Positions 49,139 through 58,241 are shown, counted from the first letter of the stretch. The stretch: 64,000 bases of DNA from Flavobacteriales bacterium (GCA_947460825.1 CANHHA010000006.1:21110-85109), one strand, 5' to 3'. Notes: generated by a model not told the origin, from the sequence alone. Program-made: numbers and translations.

Positions 49139-49781
49139 CGTTAATGTATTGAACTTTTGCCATCAAATGCACCAAGTAAATTCGTTTTGAACTCAACTCC
49201 ATGCATTCAAACCTAGTTCTCCGTTTGTTACCTTTTAGAAAGGTGCGGTTATTCAGTGCAAATTTAGTGTTTTTTGGGAGCTTTTCTAACGGAACCTCTT
49301 CCGGATTTGTCAGATCATAGGACGCCAACACTCGACTTAACTGAATGTCGGTGCAGGAAGAAGCTTTGAGTGCACTAAACGATTTATTCAGTGCGTCACG
49401 CAAGGGAAGGGGGAGTTCTGGGTGATCAATAATCCGTGAAATTAGCGTGTGAAAATTTCGCTTCCATTCTGCACCATGAGGGGCTGCGCGCAAACCGAGC
49501 TGCTGAAATGTGTGTAGGTGAGCAAACTCGTGCAAGGTAGTAATTAAAAAGGCATAGGGATTTAAATCGCCATTGACCGTAATTTGTGGCTTTCCCTTCA
49601 CATTTCTCGGCCTAAAATCTCCCCACTTGGTTTTTCTACCCTTTACAATTTTAAAATGCACCCCTGATTCAAGCAATAAATCCGCAAGTAAATCTGCAAA
49701 GCAGGCAGGCACAAATTTCAAAAAGGCTTGTTGGTATTTAATTCTTTTTTCCACCGATCCAAAGATAAACAGGAAATACAT
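49128..49781 (-). CDS. SprT-like zinc metalloprotease-fold protein
   Basis: A 217-residue protein with the metalloprotease motif HEFAH in TTLHEFAHLHTFQQLG (~90) and the preceding KWGDFRPRNVKGKPQITVNG strand typical of SprT/SPRTN-like domains. A zinc-ribbon tail is not evident; the end is basic and short. Relatives act in DNA-protein crosslink repair in eukaryotes; the bacterial role is unclear. First gene of a three-gene leftward unit. Confidence 0.82.
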   Translation of the reverse strand: MYFLFIFGSVEKRIKYQQAFLKFVPACFADLLADLLLESGVHFKIVKGRKTKWGDFRPRNVKGKPQITVNGDLNPYAFLITTLHEFAHLHTFQQLGLRAAPHGAEWKRNFHTLISRIIDHPELPLPLRDALNKSFSALKASSCTDIQLSRVLASYDLTNPEEVPLEKLPKNTKFALNNRTFLKGNKRRTRFECMELSSKRIYLVHLMAKVQYINDGE

Positions 49782-49819
49782 CCACCAAACTGCTAAAAAT
49801 AAATATTACCTTTATCGAC

Positions 49820-50560
49820 GTGAAATATATTCGAAACATAGGTGCCTATTTTATCATGCTCTTTTGGGTGATTCGGAAACCGAAAAAAATGAGCATATTT
49901 TGGAACATGTTCATGAATGAAGTTCAATTCATTGGAATTAATTCAATTCCGATTGTTGCGCTGATGTCAACCTTTATGGGGGCAGTAATTTCCTTGCAAA
50001 CGGCATCGAATATGGACAGTCCGCTTCTTCCTGCTTATACCGTTGGTTATATCACACAATCGAGTATCATCTTGGAATTTTCACCCACCATCATATCGCT
50101 TATTTTAGCGGGTAAAGTGGGTTCGAACATTGCTTCGGAAATCGGTACGATGCGCATTACGGAGCAAATTGATGCCCTTGAAATTATGGGGGTTAATTCC
50201 ATCAATCACCTGATGTTACCGAAAATTCTTGCCTCCGTTATTTACTTTCCTATTCTAATCGTGTTCTCCATGTTTTTAGGGATGTTCGGTGGCTTTCTTG
50301 CCTTGGTGATTTCTGATTTGCAAACTACAGAAACATATATTCTTGGACTTCGTTCTTGGTTTGACCCTTACAATATATTTTATGCATTAACCAAAACGGT
50401 AGCTTTTGGATTTATTATTGTTTCCGTTGCTTCCTTCTATGGATACTACGTTAAAGGGGGATCTTTAGAAGTTGGTAAAGCGTCAACTAAAGCGGTTGTG
50501 ATAAGCAGCGTGGTGATACTCATTGCTAATTTCATCATCACCAAACTCATGCTCTTGTAA
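49820..50560 (+). CDS. mlaE: MlaE-family ABC transporter permease
   Basis: A 246-residue inner-membrane permease with about five helices. The family core is clear: FIGINSIPIVALMSTFMGAV, then ILAGKVGSNIASEIGTMRITEQIDALEIMG. In Gram-negatives it moves phospholipids between membranes together with an ATPase and an MCE protein. The start is GTG. Its stop overlaps the next start by one base. TACCTTTA at 49806-49813 is one mismatch from a -7 element. Confidence 0.9.
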   Translation: MKYIRNIGAYFIMLFWVIRKPKKMSIFWNMFMNEVQFIGINSIPIVALMSTFMGAVISLQTASNMDSPLLPAYTVGYITQSSIILEFSPTIISLILAGKVGSNIASEIGTMRITEQIDALEIMGVNSINHLMLPKILASVIYFPILIVFSMFLGMFGGFLALVISDLQTTETYILGLRSWFDPYNIFYALTKTVAFGFIIVSVASFYGYYVKGGSLEVGKASTKAVVISSVVILIANFIITKLMLL

Positions 50561-51327
50561 TGATTAGTGTTCGGAATGTAAATAAATCGTTTGGAAAGCA
50601 GCAAGTCTTATTTGATGTGAGCGCTGACTTTGAACCGGGGCGTATCAATTTGATTATTGGTCAATCTGGACAGGGAAAATCTGTGTTAGCAAAATCAATG
50701 GTTGGGCTGCATGAAGTTGATTCAGGTCAGATTTTATTTGATCAAAGAGACTTCACTACCATGGAAAAAAGCGAACGCAGTGAAATTCGCCAGGAAATAG
50801 GCATGTTATTTCAAGGAGGGGCCTTGTTTGATTCCATGACCGTAGAGGAAAATATTAAATTTCCCCTATCGATGTTTACAAAAATGACCAAGAAAGAGAT
50901 GCAGGACCGGGTTGACTTTTGTTTAGATCGGGTAAACCTTCAGGGAAGAAACGCACTATATCCCTCAGAATGTTCTGGTGGTATGCAAAAACGGGTGGGC
51001 ATTGCGCGAGCCATTGCTATGAATCCGAAGTATTTATTTTGCGATGAGCCGAATTCAGGACTTGATCCTAAAACCGCCATTGTTATTGATAGCTTAATCC
51101 GGGATATCACCTATGAATATGGGATAACCACGATCGTCATTACGCATGACATGAACAGCGTGATGGAAATCGGAGATAAGGTTATTTTTATTCACCAAGG
51201 AAAAAAATGGTGGGAAGGCGATCGACACAGCATCATTACCACGGATAATCCAGAAATTGAAGCCTTCGTATTTGCCTCAGAATTCATGAAAAAAATTCGC
51301 GTTTCCTTAAAAGCACACAACTCCTAG
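50560..51327 (+). CDS. mlaF: MlaF-family ABC transporter ATP-binding protein
   Basis: A 255-residue ATPase. Walker A LIIGQSGQGKSVLAKSM (~32-48), signature CSGGMQKRVGIARAIA, Walker B YLFCDEPNSGLDPKT, and the switch histidine VITHDMNSVM. Pairs with the permease just upstream. The MCE-domain partner (MlaD) that usually follows is not found before tRNA-Leu. Confidence 0.9.
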   Translation: MISVRNVNKSFGKQQVLFDVSADFEPGRINLIIGQSGQGKSVLAKSMVGLHEVDSGQILFDQRDFTTMEKSERSEIRQEIGMLFQGGALFDSMTVEENIKFPLSMFTKMTKKEMQDRVDFCLDRVNLQGRNALYPSECSGGMQKRVGIARAIAMNPKYLFCDEPNSGLDPKTAIVIDSLIRDITYEYGITTIVITHDMNSVMEIGDKVIFIHQGKKWWEGDRHSIITTDNPEIEAFVFASEFMKKIRVSLKAHNS

Positions 51328-51382
51328 GATCAGTTTACTTTTAGACCTGTCTGTTTCAAATTCAGGGATAATGGATATCAGA

Positions 51383-51413
51383 TTTGCTCCTTTTCAATTC
51401 TTTTGTATCTTTG
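51383..51413 (+). promoter_or_regulatory. Promoter of tRNA-Leu (and probably tig)
   Basis: TTTG (51383-51386), 19 bases, TATCTTTG (51406-51413): an exact match to the phylum consensus. Transcription should start near 51420, leaving about 30 bases of 5' leader before the tRNA. Confidence 0.85.
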
Positions 51414-51450
51414 TGCTCCAATTTGCTCAACGGGGCAGTTAATTGGTTTA

Positions 51451-51532
51451 GCGGATGTGGTGAAATTGGTAGACACGCTAGACTTAGGATCTAGTGCCGA
51501 GAGGTGTGTGGGTTCGAGTCCCTCCATCCGCA
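51451..51532 (+). tRNA. tRNA-Leu (anticodon UAG)
   Basis: An 82-base class II tRNA. The acceptor GCGGATG pairs with CATCCGC, the anticodon stem CTAGA/TCTAG encloses CTTAGGA (anticodon TAG), there is a long variable arm, and the T-arm reads GTTCGAGTC. The discriminator is A at 51532. CCA is not encoded. Confidence 0.97.
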
Positions 51533-51537
51533 CCTTC

Positions 51538-51568
51538 AAGGTCTCGTGAATTCGGGACCTTTTTTTTT
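51538..51568 (+). terminator. Terminator after tRNA-Leu
   Basis: AAGGTCTCG pairs with CGGGACCTT (one G-T pair) around TGAATT and is followed by eight T residues. It lies between tRNA-Leu and trigger factor, so read-through or a further promoter must serve tig. Confidence 0.85.
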
Positions 51569-51589
51569 GAACATAAAATTAAGAGTTAT

Positions 51590-52942
51590 ATGAATGTGAT
51601 TCGTCAAGAAATTGATGCCTTGAATGGCTTGCTTATTGTTGAGATTAACGCGTCAGACTATAGCCAAAAGGTTAAAAACACCTTAGAAAAACACCGAAAA
51701 AACGCAAATATCCCTGGTTTTCGTGCGGGTCACACGCCAGCAGGAATCATTGAAAAACGCTATGGGAAAGCAGTTCTTGCTGAAACATTGAATACACTTG
51801 CCAATGAGGGCGTTTATGGATTCATTCGTGAAAACACCTTGGATATTCTTGGAAACGCAATTCCGTCAGCTACCCATGCCATGGAAGGATCTTTTGATCA
51901 ACCGGGTACCTTTAAATTTACCTACGAAATTGGAATGGCTCCCGCGTTTGATTACCAATCGGTGTTAACAAAAGGAGTAGAATATCATACCGTTCGTGTG
52001 GATGATAAATTGGTAAGCCAACAACTTGAAGACATCCAACGACGTTACGGAAAAATGATAAGCGTTGATGAGGCTGGGCCAAAAGATTTAGTAGTAGGTA
52101 CCTTTACGGAACTTGAAGCCGATGGGTCTTTAAAATCTGGGGGAATTAGTCACAGTACCACCTTATCGATAGAGTTTATTGAAAATATGGATGCTAAACA
52201 AGCATTAATCGGTAAAAAACAAGCCGATCAATTTAGCTTAGATCCGAGCACCGTTTCTAAAGATGATGCAGATAAGGCCTCCCTGTTGGGGTTAACACCC
52301 GAAACACTTCCTTCAAACGAGGTTGCTTTTGAGTTTAAAATCACGGACATAAAACGCATGGAATTGGCGGAACTAAATGCTGATTTATTTGCTAAGTTAT
52401 TTCAAGACGGTGAGATTACCGACGAAGCGGGGCTAAGAGCTCGAGTAAGTAAAGATTTGGAGCAAATGTTCGAACGAGATGCCGACCGATTGATGACTCG
52501 GAAAGTATATGACGTGTTAATCAACGATGTGCAAATGACTTTTCCAGAAGCATTTCTTAAACGTTGGATTAAATTAAGTGCCACAACACCAATCGCTGAT
52601 GAGGACATTGAAAAGGAATTTGACGCCTACTTAAAATCGTTGAAATGGCAATTGATTCAAACTAAAATCTTTAAAGATTCTGATACCAAATTGGTATATG
52701 AAGAGGTCTTAGCATTTACCAAAGGCTTATTGATTAGCAACTATGCTCAATACGGGATGCCTGCACCAGAAGACGCGGAACTCGAAGCCTCTGCGCGCGA
52801 GTTGTTAACTAAAAAAGAGCAAGCGAATAGTATTTACGATCAATTAGCTGAAGAAAAATTGACCCAATATTTCAAAACAAACGCAAGCCTAAAGATAAAG
52901 CCATTGTCCTATGATGACTTCCTTGCAGAAATGAAAAAGTAA
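51590..52942 (+). CDS. tig: Trigger factor
   Basis: The 450-residue ribosome-associated chaperone. The ATG at 51590 is chosen because the in-frame extension starts inside tRNA-Leu and crosses the terminator. The ribosome-binding N-terminal domain contains the loop HRKNANIPGFRAGHTPAGIIEKRYG, equivalent to the GFRKGK signature. A divergent central PPIase-like domain and a helical C-terminal domain follow. It would bind L23, encoded at 1854. Confidence 0.93.
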   Translation: MNVIRQEIDALNGLLIVEINASDYSQKVKNTLEKHRKNANIPGFRAGHTPAGIIEKRYGKAVLAETLNTLANEGVYGFIRENTLDILGNAIPSATHAMEGSFDQPGTFKFTYEIGMAPAFDYQSVLTKGVEYHTVRVDDKLVSQQLEDIQRRYGKMISVDEAGPKDLVVGTFTELEADGSLKSGGISHSTTLSIEFIENMDAKQALIGKKQADQFSLDPSTVSKDDADKASLLGLTPETLPSNEVAFEFKITDIKRMELAELNADLFAKLFQDGEITDEAGLRARVSKDLEQMFERDADRLMTRKVYDVLINDVQMTFPEAFLKRWIKLSATTPIADEDIEKEFDAYLKSLKWQLIQTKIFKDSDTKLVYEEVLAFTKGLLISNYAQYGMPAPEDAELEASARELLTKKEQANSIYDQLAEEKLTQYFKTNASLKIKPLSYDDFLAEMKK

Positions 52943-52953
52943 TAACGCTTACC

Positions 52954-53874
52954 TTACTTCCAATCTAAGATGTGCAGGGGCACATCAATTCGTTGTGAGA
53001 AAACCAATTGAATTTCCTTGACCATTCGTTCCAAGTGTGGTGTTTTGTAACTTCGTTGAGGAAAAACTCCGATGATTTCTCGTGCCGGTGATCCATATGG
53101 AGAGACCAATCGTTTACGAAATGTTGGATTCTCCTTGGCTGATTTAAACGATGCCGGCAGCAGGGTATACCCTCCATTCATATTAACCATTTCGACCAAT
53201 AAATCCATATTCCCACCTATATAATCCCATGCTGGACCATTAGCGGTCTCTGAGATATTGCAAAAATTAATTACTTGAGTTCGCAGGCAATTCCCCTTAC
53301 TGAGTAACCAAGGTTGCTGACCATCCAAGGACAGCACATCGACGCTTCGTTCGTTCCCTAGGGCCGTATAGATTTCAATTTCTTCCGTAAACAAGGGCGC
53401 CGTTCTATATTTTGCCTGTTGAAAAGGGCCGGCTAGAATCCCCAGATCAAGCGTTCCTTTTTCCAATTCTTGAATCAAGCCTTCTGTTGTATGCTCAAGG
53501 TACAACAAACGCACATTTGGAAGAGATTCAGCGAACATCGAAAACAGACGCGTTAACATGTATACAGAAACGGTGGGAATAATTCCAACCCGAATCTCTT
53601 CTTTGATCTTTCCGGCCATGCGGTCATTAAGTAACCTCAGGTTATCGTTCTCAGACAAAATCTCACGAAGCATAGGAATAACCTCAATCCCATAGGGAGT
53701 AAGCGACAGCGGACTTGATGCGCGATCAAACACTGCATAGCCCAATTGCTCCTCCGCTTTTTTAACCTGCATTGATAAGGTGGGCTGAGTTACAAAACAG
53801 CGCTCACTGGCTCGTGAAAATTGCAATTCTTCACTGAGAATAACCAGATACCGCATTTGCTGCAAAGAAATCAT
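52954..53874 (-). CDS. oxyR: Hydrogen peroxide-sensing LysR-type regulator OxyR
   Basis: 306 residues. An N-terminal winged helix (ISLQQMRYLVILSEELQFSRASERCFVTQPTLSMQV) and an effector domain follow the LysR plan. The redox cysteine pair is intact: C196 and C205 in SKGNCLRTQVINFCNIS, with eight residues between, the spacing of E. coli C199/C208. It is divergent from a peroxiredoxin gene, as expected for OxyR and its target. Confidence 0.93.
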   Translation of the reverse strand: MISLQQMRYLVILSEELQFSRASERCFVTQPTLSMQVKKAEEQLGYAVFDRASSPLSLTPYGIEVIPMLREILSENDNLRLLNDRMAGKIKEEIRVGIIPTVSVYMLTRLFSMFAESLPNVRLLYLEHTTEGLIQELEKGTLDLGILAGPFQQAKYRTAPLFTEEIEIYTALGNERSVDVLSLDGQQPWLLSKGNCLRTQVINFCNISETANGPAWDYIGGNMDLLVEMVNMNGGYTLLPASFKSAKENPTFRKRLVSPYGSPAREIIGVFPQRSYKTPHLERMVKEIQLVFSQRIDVPLHILDWK

Positions 53875-53992
53875 AGATAGTATTTATGTAAATATAATTT
53901 ATTTTGATTTTATTGATAACACAGGATGCTTAACTTTGTTGAGAATTAACATAGTTTTCATTTGGTTGAACAGAACCTAATTCGGTTTGTTT

Positions 53993-54000
53993 TATCTTTG
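53993..54000 (+). promoter_or_regulatory. Candidate -7 element of the peroxiredoxin promoter
   Basis: TATCTTTG followed by T lies 29 bases before the peroxiredoxin ATG. No TTG at a normal distance is found, which fits a promoter that needs an activator such as OxyR. Confidence 0.5.
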
Positions 54001-54029
54001 TATTTAGTAACATAATAAATTAAAATAAC

Positions 54030-54662
54030 ATGTCAGTTTTAGTAGGAAAAAAGGCTCCATCGTTCAGTGCGGGAGCAGTAGTAAATGGAGGTGAAATCGT
54101 AAATAATTTCTCTTTAGATCAATATGTAGGAAAAAATCATGTCTTGTTTTTCTTTTACCCAAAGGATTTTACATTTGTTTGTCCTTCTGAATTACATGCA
54201 TTTCAAAGTGCATTAGGAGAATTCGAGGCACGTGGAGTAAAAGTGGTTGCGTGTTCAACAGATACGGAAGAATCGCATTGGGCTTGGTTACAAACACCAA
54301 AAAACAAAGGTGGGATTGAAGGCGTAACCTATCCAATTGTGGCGGACACTTCTAAAACAATATCAGAAGCATTTGGCGTATTAGCGGGAGAATACGAGTA
54401 TGATATGGACGGCTCATTAACTGCAAGCGGACCGATGATTGCATACCGTGGGTTGTTTTTAATTGACAAATCAGGAACGGTCATGCATCAATTGGTTAAC
54501 TTTTTTCCATTGGGAAGAAACGTTGATGAAGCCCTTCGAATGGTTGATGCCTTGCAGTACTTCGAAGCCCACGGTGAAGTATGTCCTGCGAATTGGCATA
54601 AAGGAGATGAAGCGATGAAGCCTAGTTTTGACGGAGTAGCTGATTACTTGTCCAAACACTAA
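54030..54662 (+). CDS. 2-Cys peroxiredoxin (AhpC/Prx1 type)
   Basis: A 210-residue thiol peroxidase that reduces hydrogen and organic peroxides. Peroxidatic C51 lies in FFYPKDFTFVCPSELHAF and resolving C185 in HGEVCPANWHKG. It ends with a helix of the 2-Cys type (YLSKH). No AhpF reductase is adjacent, so thioredoxin is the likely electron donor. It is divergent from oxyR and ends in a strong terminator. Confidence 0.94.
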   Translation: MSVLVGKKAPSFSAGAVVNGGEIVNNFSLDQYVGKNHVLFFFYPKDFTFVCPSELHAFQSALGEFEARGVKVVACSTDTEESHWAWLQTPKNKGGIEGVTYPIVADTSKTISEAFGVLAGEYEYDMDGSLTASGPMIAYRGLFLIDKSGTVMHQLVNFFPLGRNVDEALRMVDALQYFEAHGEVCPANWHKGDEAMKPSFDGVADYLSKH

Positions 54663-54685
54663 TTACGTTGTAATTAATCCAAGAT

Positions 54686-54712
54686 AAGCCCGAAATTTTC
54701 GGGCTTTTTTTT
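54686..54712 (+). terminator. Terminator after the peroxiredoxin gene
   Basis: AGCCCGAA pairs with TTCGGGCT around a short AT loop and is followed by an eight-T run. Confidence 0.9.
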
Positions 54713-54775
54713 GACCTAAGGCAACGCGAATATCACTGCCTCGTTATGCTATAAGAAACCCTAAATTTTACGGCC

Positions 54776-56212
54776 ATGAAAAAACTAATCTACCTCTGCG
54801 TGATGTTGGCAGGAGCTTCTTTCGCTCAAAAAAACTCCATAAGTATTTCAACTTCTGAATACGATGAATTGAAAAAAAGCGGTCAATTAAATACCGGAAC
54901 CGTGTATCAATTTTCCGATTTAGTGGCACCAAACAAGATTAAACCTAATGCAGCAGCCAATAAAAATGGAATGTGTGGATGCATGTTGACCTTGGACAAC
55001 AGCTATACCTTGGCCATGGCCCCTAATGACGACGGATCAACGAACTACATTCAACTTCCATTCAGTTTTGATTTCTACGGAACTACATATGACAGTGTAA
55101 TCATTAACAACAATGGGAACATTTCATTTTTAGCGCCTTATTTCGAATTTACAGCCAACCCTTTCCCAGACCCAAGTTATAACATGATTGCTCCCTTTTG
55201 GGGTGATGTGGACACTCGTTCTGCGAACGGAGGAAATGTATGGTACAAAGTTACCAACGACGCCCTGATTGTTATTTGGGACCATGTTGGATATTTTGAT
55301 ATGAACGATAACTTAACGAACACCTTTCAATTGGTGATATCCAATGGTCAGGATACAATTATACACGGTAATAATAACATTTCATTTTGTTACGGAGACA
55401 TGCAATGGACCACAGGTGACGCCTCATCGGGAGTTGGCGGCTTTGGGGGATTTGCTGCCACCGTTGGCGTAAACATTGGCAACGGAGTTGATTTTTTCCA
55501 AGTAGGTCAGTTTGATGCGCCTGGAACAGGGTTTGATGGGCCTTACGCATTTCCAGATCAAGTTGATTTTTTAGACGATCAAGAAGTTTATTTTGATGTT
55601 GCAGGTATGAATGCCGCCAACATCCCACCTTTGGTTATCAATAGTAATATTTGTGATACGATCGATGTATATACCGGCGACACCCTTCACAAAAGCATGA
55701 ATCTCGCCCAATTTACATTGTCACTAATGACCCCAGAATTTGGCCAACTAATTTCCTGCGAAATTTCAAGCGATGCCCCAACTGGATTCAGTTATGTAGA
55801 AAACGTTAGCAACAACGATTACATCAATTTAGCGTGTTCTTTCGATGCCCAAGGTCTGCAAGAAGGCATATATCATATTTTTGTAAACGCTTCAGACAAC
55901 GGGGTTCCGGCAGAAAGTATAGAAATGACAATCCCTGTGAGGGTGCATCAAAGCCAAATGGCAAATATTCAAACCCAAGTCATTGCTGGTCTACAGGTGT
56001 ATCCGAACCCTTCCAACGGCGCCTTTTCCCTATCGGCCAACGTCGAATTAACACATATTTCATTGATATCTATGAATGGAAGTGTTGTATTAGAGCGCAC
56101 TTTGACTGGATTTAATACTGACTTTAATCACATTGCGCCGGGTTCATATTTACTTCGCGCAGTAGACCTAAATGATGCGGTACAAACCTTACGCGTAGAA
56201 GTTTTGCCATAA
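54776..56212 (+). CDS. Secreted NIDO-domain protein with type A T9SS tail
   Basis: 478 residues with signal peptide MKKLIYLCVMLAGASFAQ. Residues ~95-230 match a nidogen-like (NIDO) domain: PFSFDFYGTTYDSVIINNNG, NMIAPFWGDVDTR, WYKVTNDALIVIWDHVGYF, FQLVISNGQDTIIHGNNNISFCYG. The end is a type A sorting domain (LQVYPNPSNGAFSLSAN, closing GSYLLRAVDL). NIDO domains in bacteria occur in adhesion proteins; the ligand is unknown. Confidence 0.85.
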   Translation: MKKLIYLCVMLAGASFAQKNSISISTSEYDELKKSGQLNTGTVYQFSDLVAPNKIKPNAAANKNGMCGCMLTLDNSYTLAMAPNDDGSTNYIQLPFSFDFYGTTYDSVIINNNGNISFLAPYFEFTANPFPDPSYNMIAPFWGDVDTRSANGGNVWYKVTNDALIVIWDHVGYFDMNDNLTNTFQLVISNGQDTIIHGNNNISFCYGDMQWTTGDASSGVGGFGGFAATVGVNIGNGVDFFQVGQFDAPGTGFDGPYAFPDQVDFLDDQEVYFDVAGMNAANIPPLVINSNICDTIDVYTGDTLHKSMNLAQFTLSLMTPEFGQLISCEISSDAPTGFSYVENVSNNDYINLACSFDAQGLQEGIYHIFVNASDNGVPAESIEMTIPVRVHQSQMANIQTQVIAGLQVYPNPSNGAFSLSANVELTHISLISMNGSVVLERTLTGFNTDFNHIAPGSYLLRAVDLNDAVQTLRVEVLP

Positions 56213-56233
56213 AAATAACCACAACTTAAAATC

Positions 56234-56260
56234 AAAGCCATCGTTACCGATGGCTTTTTT
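56234..56260 (+). terminator. Terminator after the NIDO protein gene
   Basis: AAAGCCATCG pairs with CGATGGCTTT around TTAC, then six T residues. Confidence 0.9.
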
Positions 56261-56310
56261 ATGCGCTTTGAATAACATTTCAATGTGGAAATCTAAACTC
56301 AAGGTCGGAG

Positions 56311-56338
56311 TTGGGTGAATGAATGCTGATTAATTTAG
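56311..56338 (+). promoter_or_regulatory. Weak promoter candidate of exbB
   Basis: TTG (56311-56313), 17 bases, TAATTTAG (one mismatch from TAnnTTTG). The leader would be about 15 bases. Confidence 0.3.
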
Positions 56339-56359
56339 CGTGACAAAATATTGATACAC

Positions 56360-57088
56360 ATGAGAAATAACGCGAAATTGTTTTTAAGCATCCTTGGAAT
56401 TTTTGCCTTCAACCTTGCTCTATTGGCACAAGATAATAGCATTGGTGGCGGAGGAGATGCTCCTGCTGCTGCAACAACTAAGGGAGGTGGCATGCCCCCA
56501 ATTCCGTGGGAATTTATTGTTCCGCTTGGCATACTCTTATTTTATACCTTATATGTGATTTACGAACGTATTTTATACATCCGTAGAATGGTGAAATTTG
56601 ATGCTAAATTGGTGGATAATATGCAGCCACACCTCGAGAAAGGTAACTTGTCTGATGCCATGGGAATGGTGAGAAACCAAGACGGTGCCTATGCTGCGAT
56701 TGTTAAGGAGGGGTTAGAAAGCATTGAGAGTAGCTTAAAACCGAATGAGGTAGAGTCTAACATGGAGAAAATTGCCAACATAGAAATTGGTAAGATGGAC
56801 AAAAACTTAGGTCATTTGGGATTGATTGCAGGTATTGCTCCTACCATCGGGTTTATTGGAACAATCTCTGGGGTAATTACCGTATTTTACGACATTTCTA
56901 GAACCGAAAATGTTTCTATTGGGATCATCTCCGAAGGACTTTATGAGAAAATGTTTTCCTCGGCAGCAGGTCTTATTGTTGGGTTGGTTGCTTATACCGG
57001 TTATCACGTCCTGAACTCTATTATTGATTCGAACACCTTGCGTATGCAACAGGTGATTGTCAAATTCACGAAACTAACTCGTCCATAA
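56360..57088 (+). CDS. exbB: MotA/TolQ/ExbB proton channel family protein
   Basis: A 242-residue inner-membrane protein; the ATG at 56360 is used instead of an in-frame TTG at 56351. It starts with a helix or signal-like segment, then a Gly/Ala-rich stretch, then three transmembrane segments. The channel signature is GLIAGIAPTIGFIGTISGVI, with the pore segment AAGLIVGLVAYTGYHVL. It couples proton flow to outer-membrane transport with ExbD and a TonB protein. Confidence 0.88.
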   Translation: MRNNAKLFLSILGIFAFNLALLAQDNSIGGGGDAPAAATTKGGGMPPIPWEFIVPLGILLFYTLYVIYERILYIRRMVKFDAKLVDNMQPHLEKGNLSDAMGMVRNQDGAYAAIVKEGLESIESSLKPNEVESNMEKIANIEIGKMDKNLGHLGLIAGIAPTIGFIGTISGVITVFYDISRTENVSIGIISEGLYEKMFSSAAGLIVGLVAYTGYHVLNSIIDSNTLRMQQVIVKFTKLTRP

Positions 57089-57090
57089 TC

Positions 57091-57513
57091 ATGGCATTAA
57101 ATAGAAATAGACGTCGGCACATTGAGGTCGCCACTGGAGCCTTGAGTGATATCATGTTCTTTTTGCTCTTGTTCTTTTTGATTATTTCGACCTTAGCCAA
57201 TCCAAATGTAATTAAGGTTCCCTTACCCGAATCGAACACGACGCTGAAAACCAATAAATCCCACTTAACCCTTTCCGTGCAATATATAGACGAGAAGTAT
57301 ATTTATTGCTTTGACAAAGATCTTGAAAATCAAATCATTGACAACGACGAGGCCCTGATGTCGCAATTAATCTCTCGCACCAAAGCATTGAAGGATGACA
57401 TTGTGGTAGTGCGCTTTGACAAGCATGCACAAGCACAAAAATTAGTGGATTTGTTTGAAATCGCAAAGGCGGCCAATGTGAAATTGCGCCTGGGTACCGT
57501 AGTGAAAAACTAA
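57091..57513 (+). CDS. exbD: ExbD/TolR family biopolymer transport protein
   Basis: 140 residues with one transmembrane helix (DIMFFLLLFFLIISTLANP). The conserved Asp that carries protons is at the start of the helix (GALSDIMFFLL). A periplasmic domain follows. It is two bases after exbB and the two form a unit. No tonB follows. Confidence 0.9.
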   Translation: MALNRNRRRHIEVATGALSDIMFFLLLFFLIISTLANPNVIKVPLPESNTTLKTNKSHLTLSVQYIDEKYIYCFDKDLENQIIDNDEALMSQLISRTKALKDDIVVVRFDKHAQAQKLVDLFEIAKAANVKLRLGTVVKN

Positions 57514-57515
57514 GC

Positions 57516-57554
57516 CAAAAAAAAAGGTTCAACTTGCGATGGCAAGTTGAACCT
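57516..57554 (-). terminator. Terminator of the leftward unknown gene, overlapping its 3' coding end
   Basis: On the minus strand a perfect 13-bp stem (AGGTTCAACTTGC with its complement, loop of 4) is followed by nine T residues. The stem includes the last codons and stop of the gene at 57529. On the plus strand it has no U-tract, so exbD would rely on the stem alone. Confidence 0.88.
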
Positions 57555-57894
57555 GTATAAATCGATATTTTTTAAGTTCAAGTAGTGTCAAAAACTCATT
57601 AAAACGGCGTTTTAATGACCCGTTTCTAAAGGACGACCGTACACTGAAATCGCTTCTAATCAATTTAATGTACGCCAGTTTTCCTTGTGCAGTGCATCCG
57701 GAGACCATCAAAATTCCAGGAGCATTTGGGAGTTGTTCTGTCATTTTTTTGAACGCTTCAAACATTGCGTCATAGTCCAATTGAAGTTCAAACTTCTTTC
57801 CGGAAACTGAATTTGGATTTTCTCCAATTTCTACGCGGCGACGGATCAATTTTACGTTTTTTTCAGATCCAAAAACTAGCTTTAATTGTGTCAT
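57529..57894 (-). CDS. Hypothetical protein
   Basis: 121 residues, no signal peptide or membrane segment. It is predicted cytoplasmic, with mixed alpha-beta character and a basic C-terminal half (RSSFRNGSLKRRFNEFLTLLELKKYRF). No family was recognised. A strong terminator at its 3' end and codon use like its neighbours support it as a real gene. Confidence 0.55.
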   Translation of the reverse strand: MTQLKLVFGSEKNVKLIRRRVEIGENPNSVSGKKFELQLDYDAMFEAFKKMTEQLPNAPGILMVSGCTAQGKLAYIKLIRSDFSVRSSFRNGSLKRRFNEFLTLLELKKYRFIQVQLAIAS

Positions 57895-58211
57895 AAATAA
57901 AATAAATTAAGGTTAATAGATATATAAATGCCTCATTATGTGGCCAAAAAATGTTGGAAAGTCACTGCGCTCAGTAACCCTTGACGACCAACCAAGATGT
58001 CAAAGAACTTTTTTAACTCCAGGACAAACAACACATAGCTTGCCTGGCAGGCAAAAAACCTACTATTAAATGCTTAAAAATTATTTTGGAAAAAACCGCT
58101 GTGGGTTATGACATAATCAAATATGCTATTTTTAAGAGAAAGAAAAAAATGATTTTCAAAAATTTCAAATGTTTTAACACCTACGCACCCTCATTTAAAT
58201 GATAACAAAAT
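57895..58211. other. Non-coding stretch with REP-like palindromes and a boxA-like motif
   Basis: No gene over 60 codons is supported. It holds a near-palindrome around ACTGCGCTCAGT (~57964-57975), TTGCCTGGCAGGCAA (~58039-58053) and, on the minus strand, GTTCTTTGACAT (57997-58008). The last resembles the boxA-like sequence in rRNA leaders of this phylum. It may be relic DNA between exbD and tRNA-Phe. Confidence 0.4.
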
Positions 58212-58241
58212 TTTGAAAAAATGAAAAATAGTGTACCTTTG
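58212..58241 (+). promoter_or_regulatory. tRNA-Phe promoter
   Basis: TTTG (58212-58215), 18 bases, TACCTTTG (58234-58241). Transcription would start about 10 bases before the tRNA. Confidence 0.8.

Noticed and set aside
51494..51589. N-terminal extension of trigger factor
   Set aside because: It begins inside tRNA-Leu and crosses its terminator.
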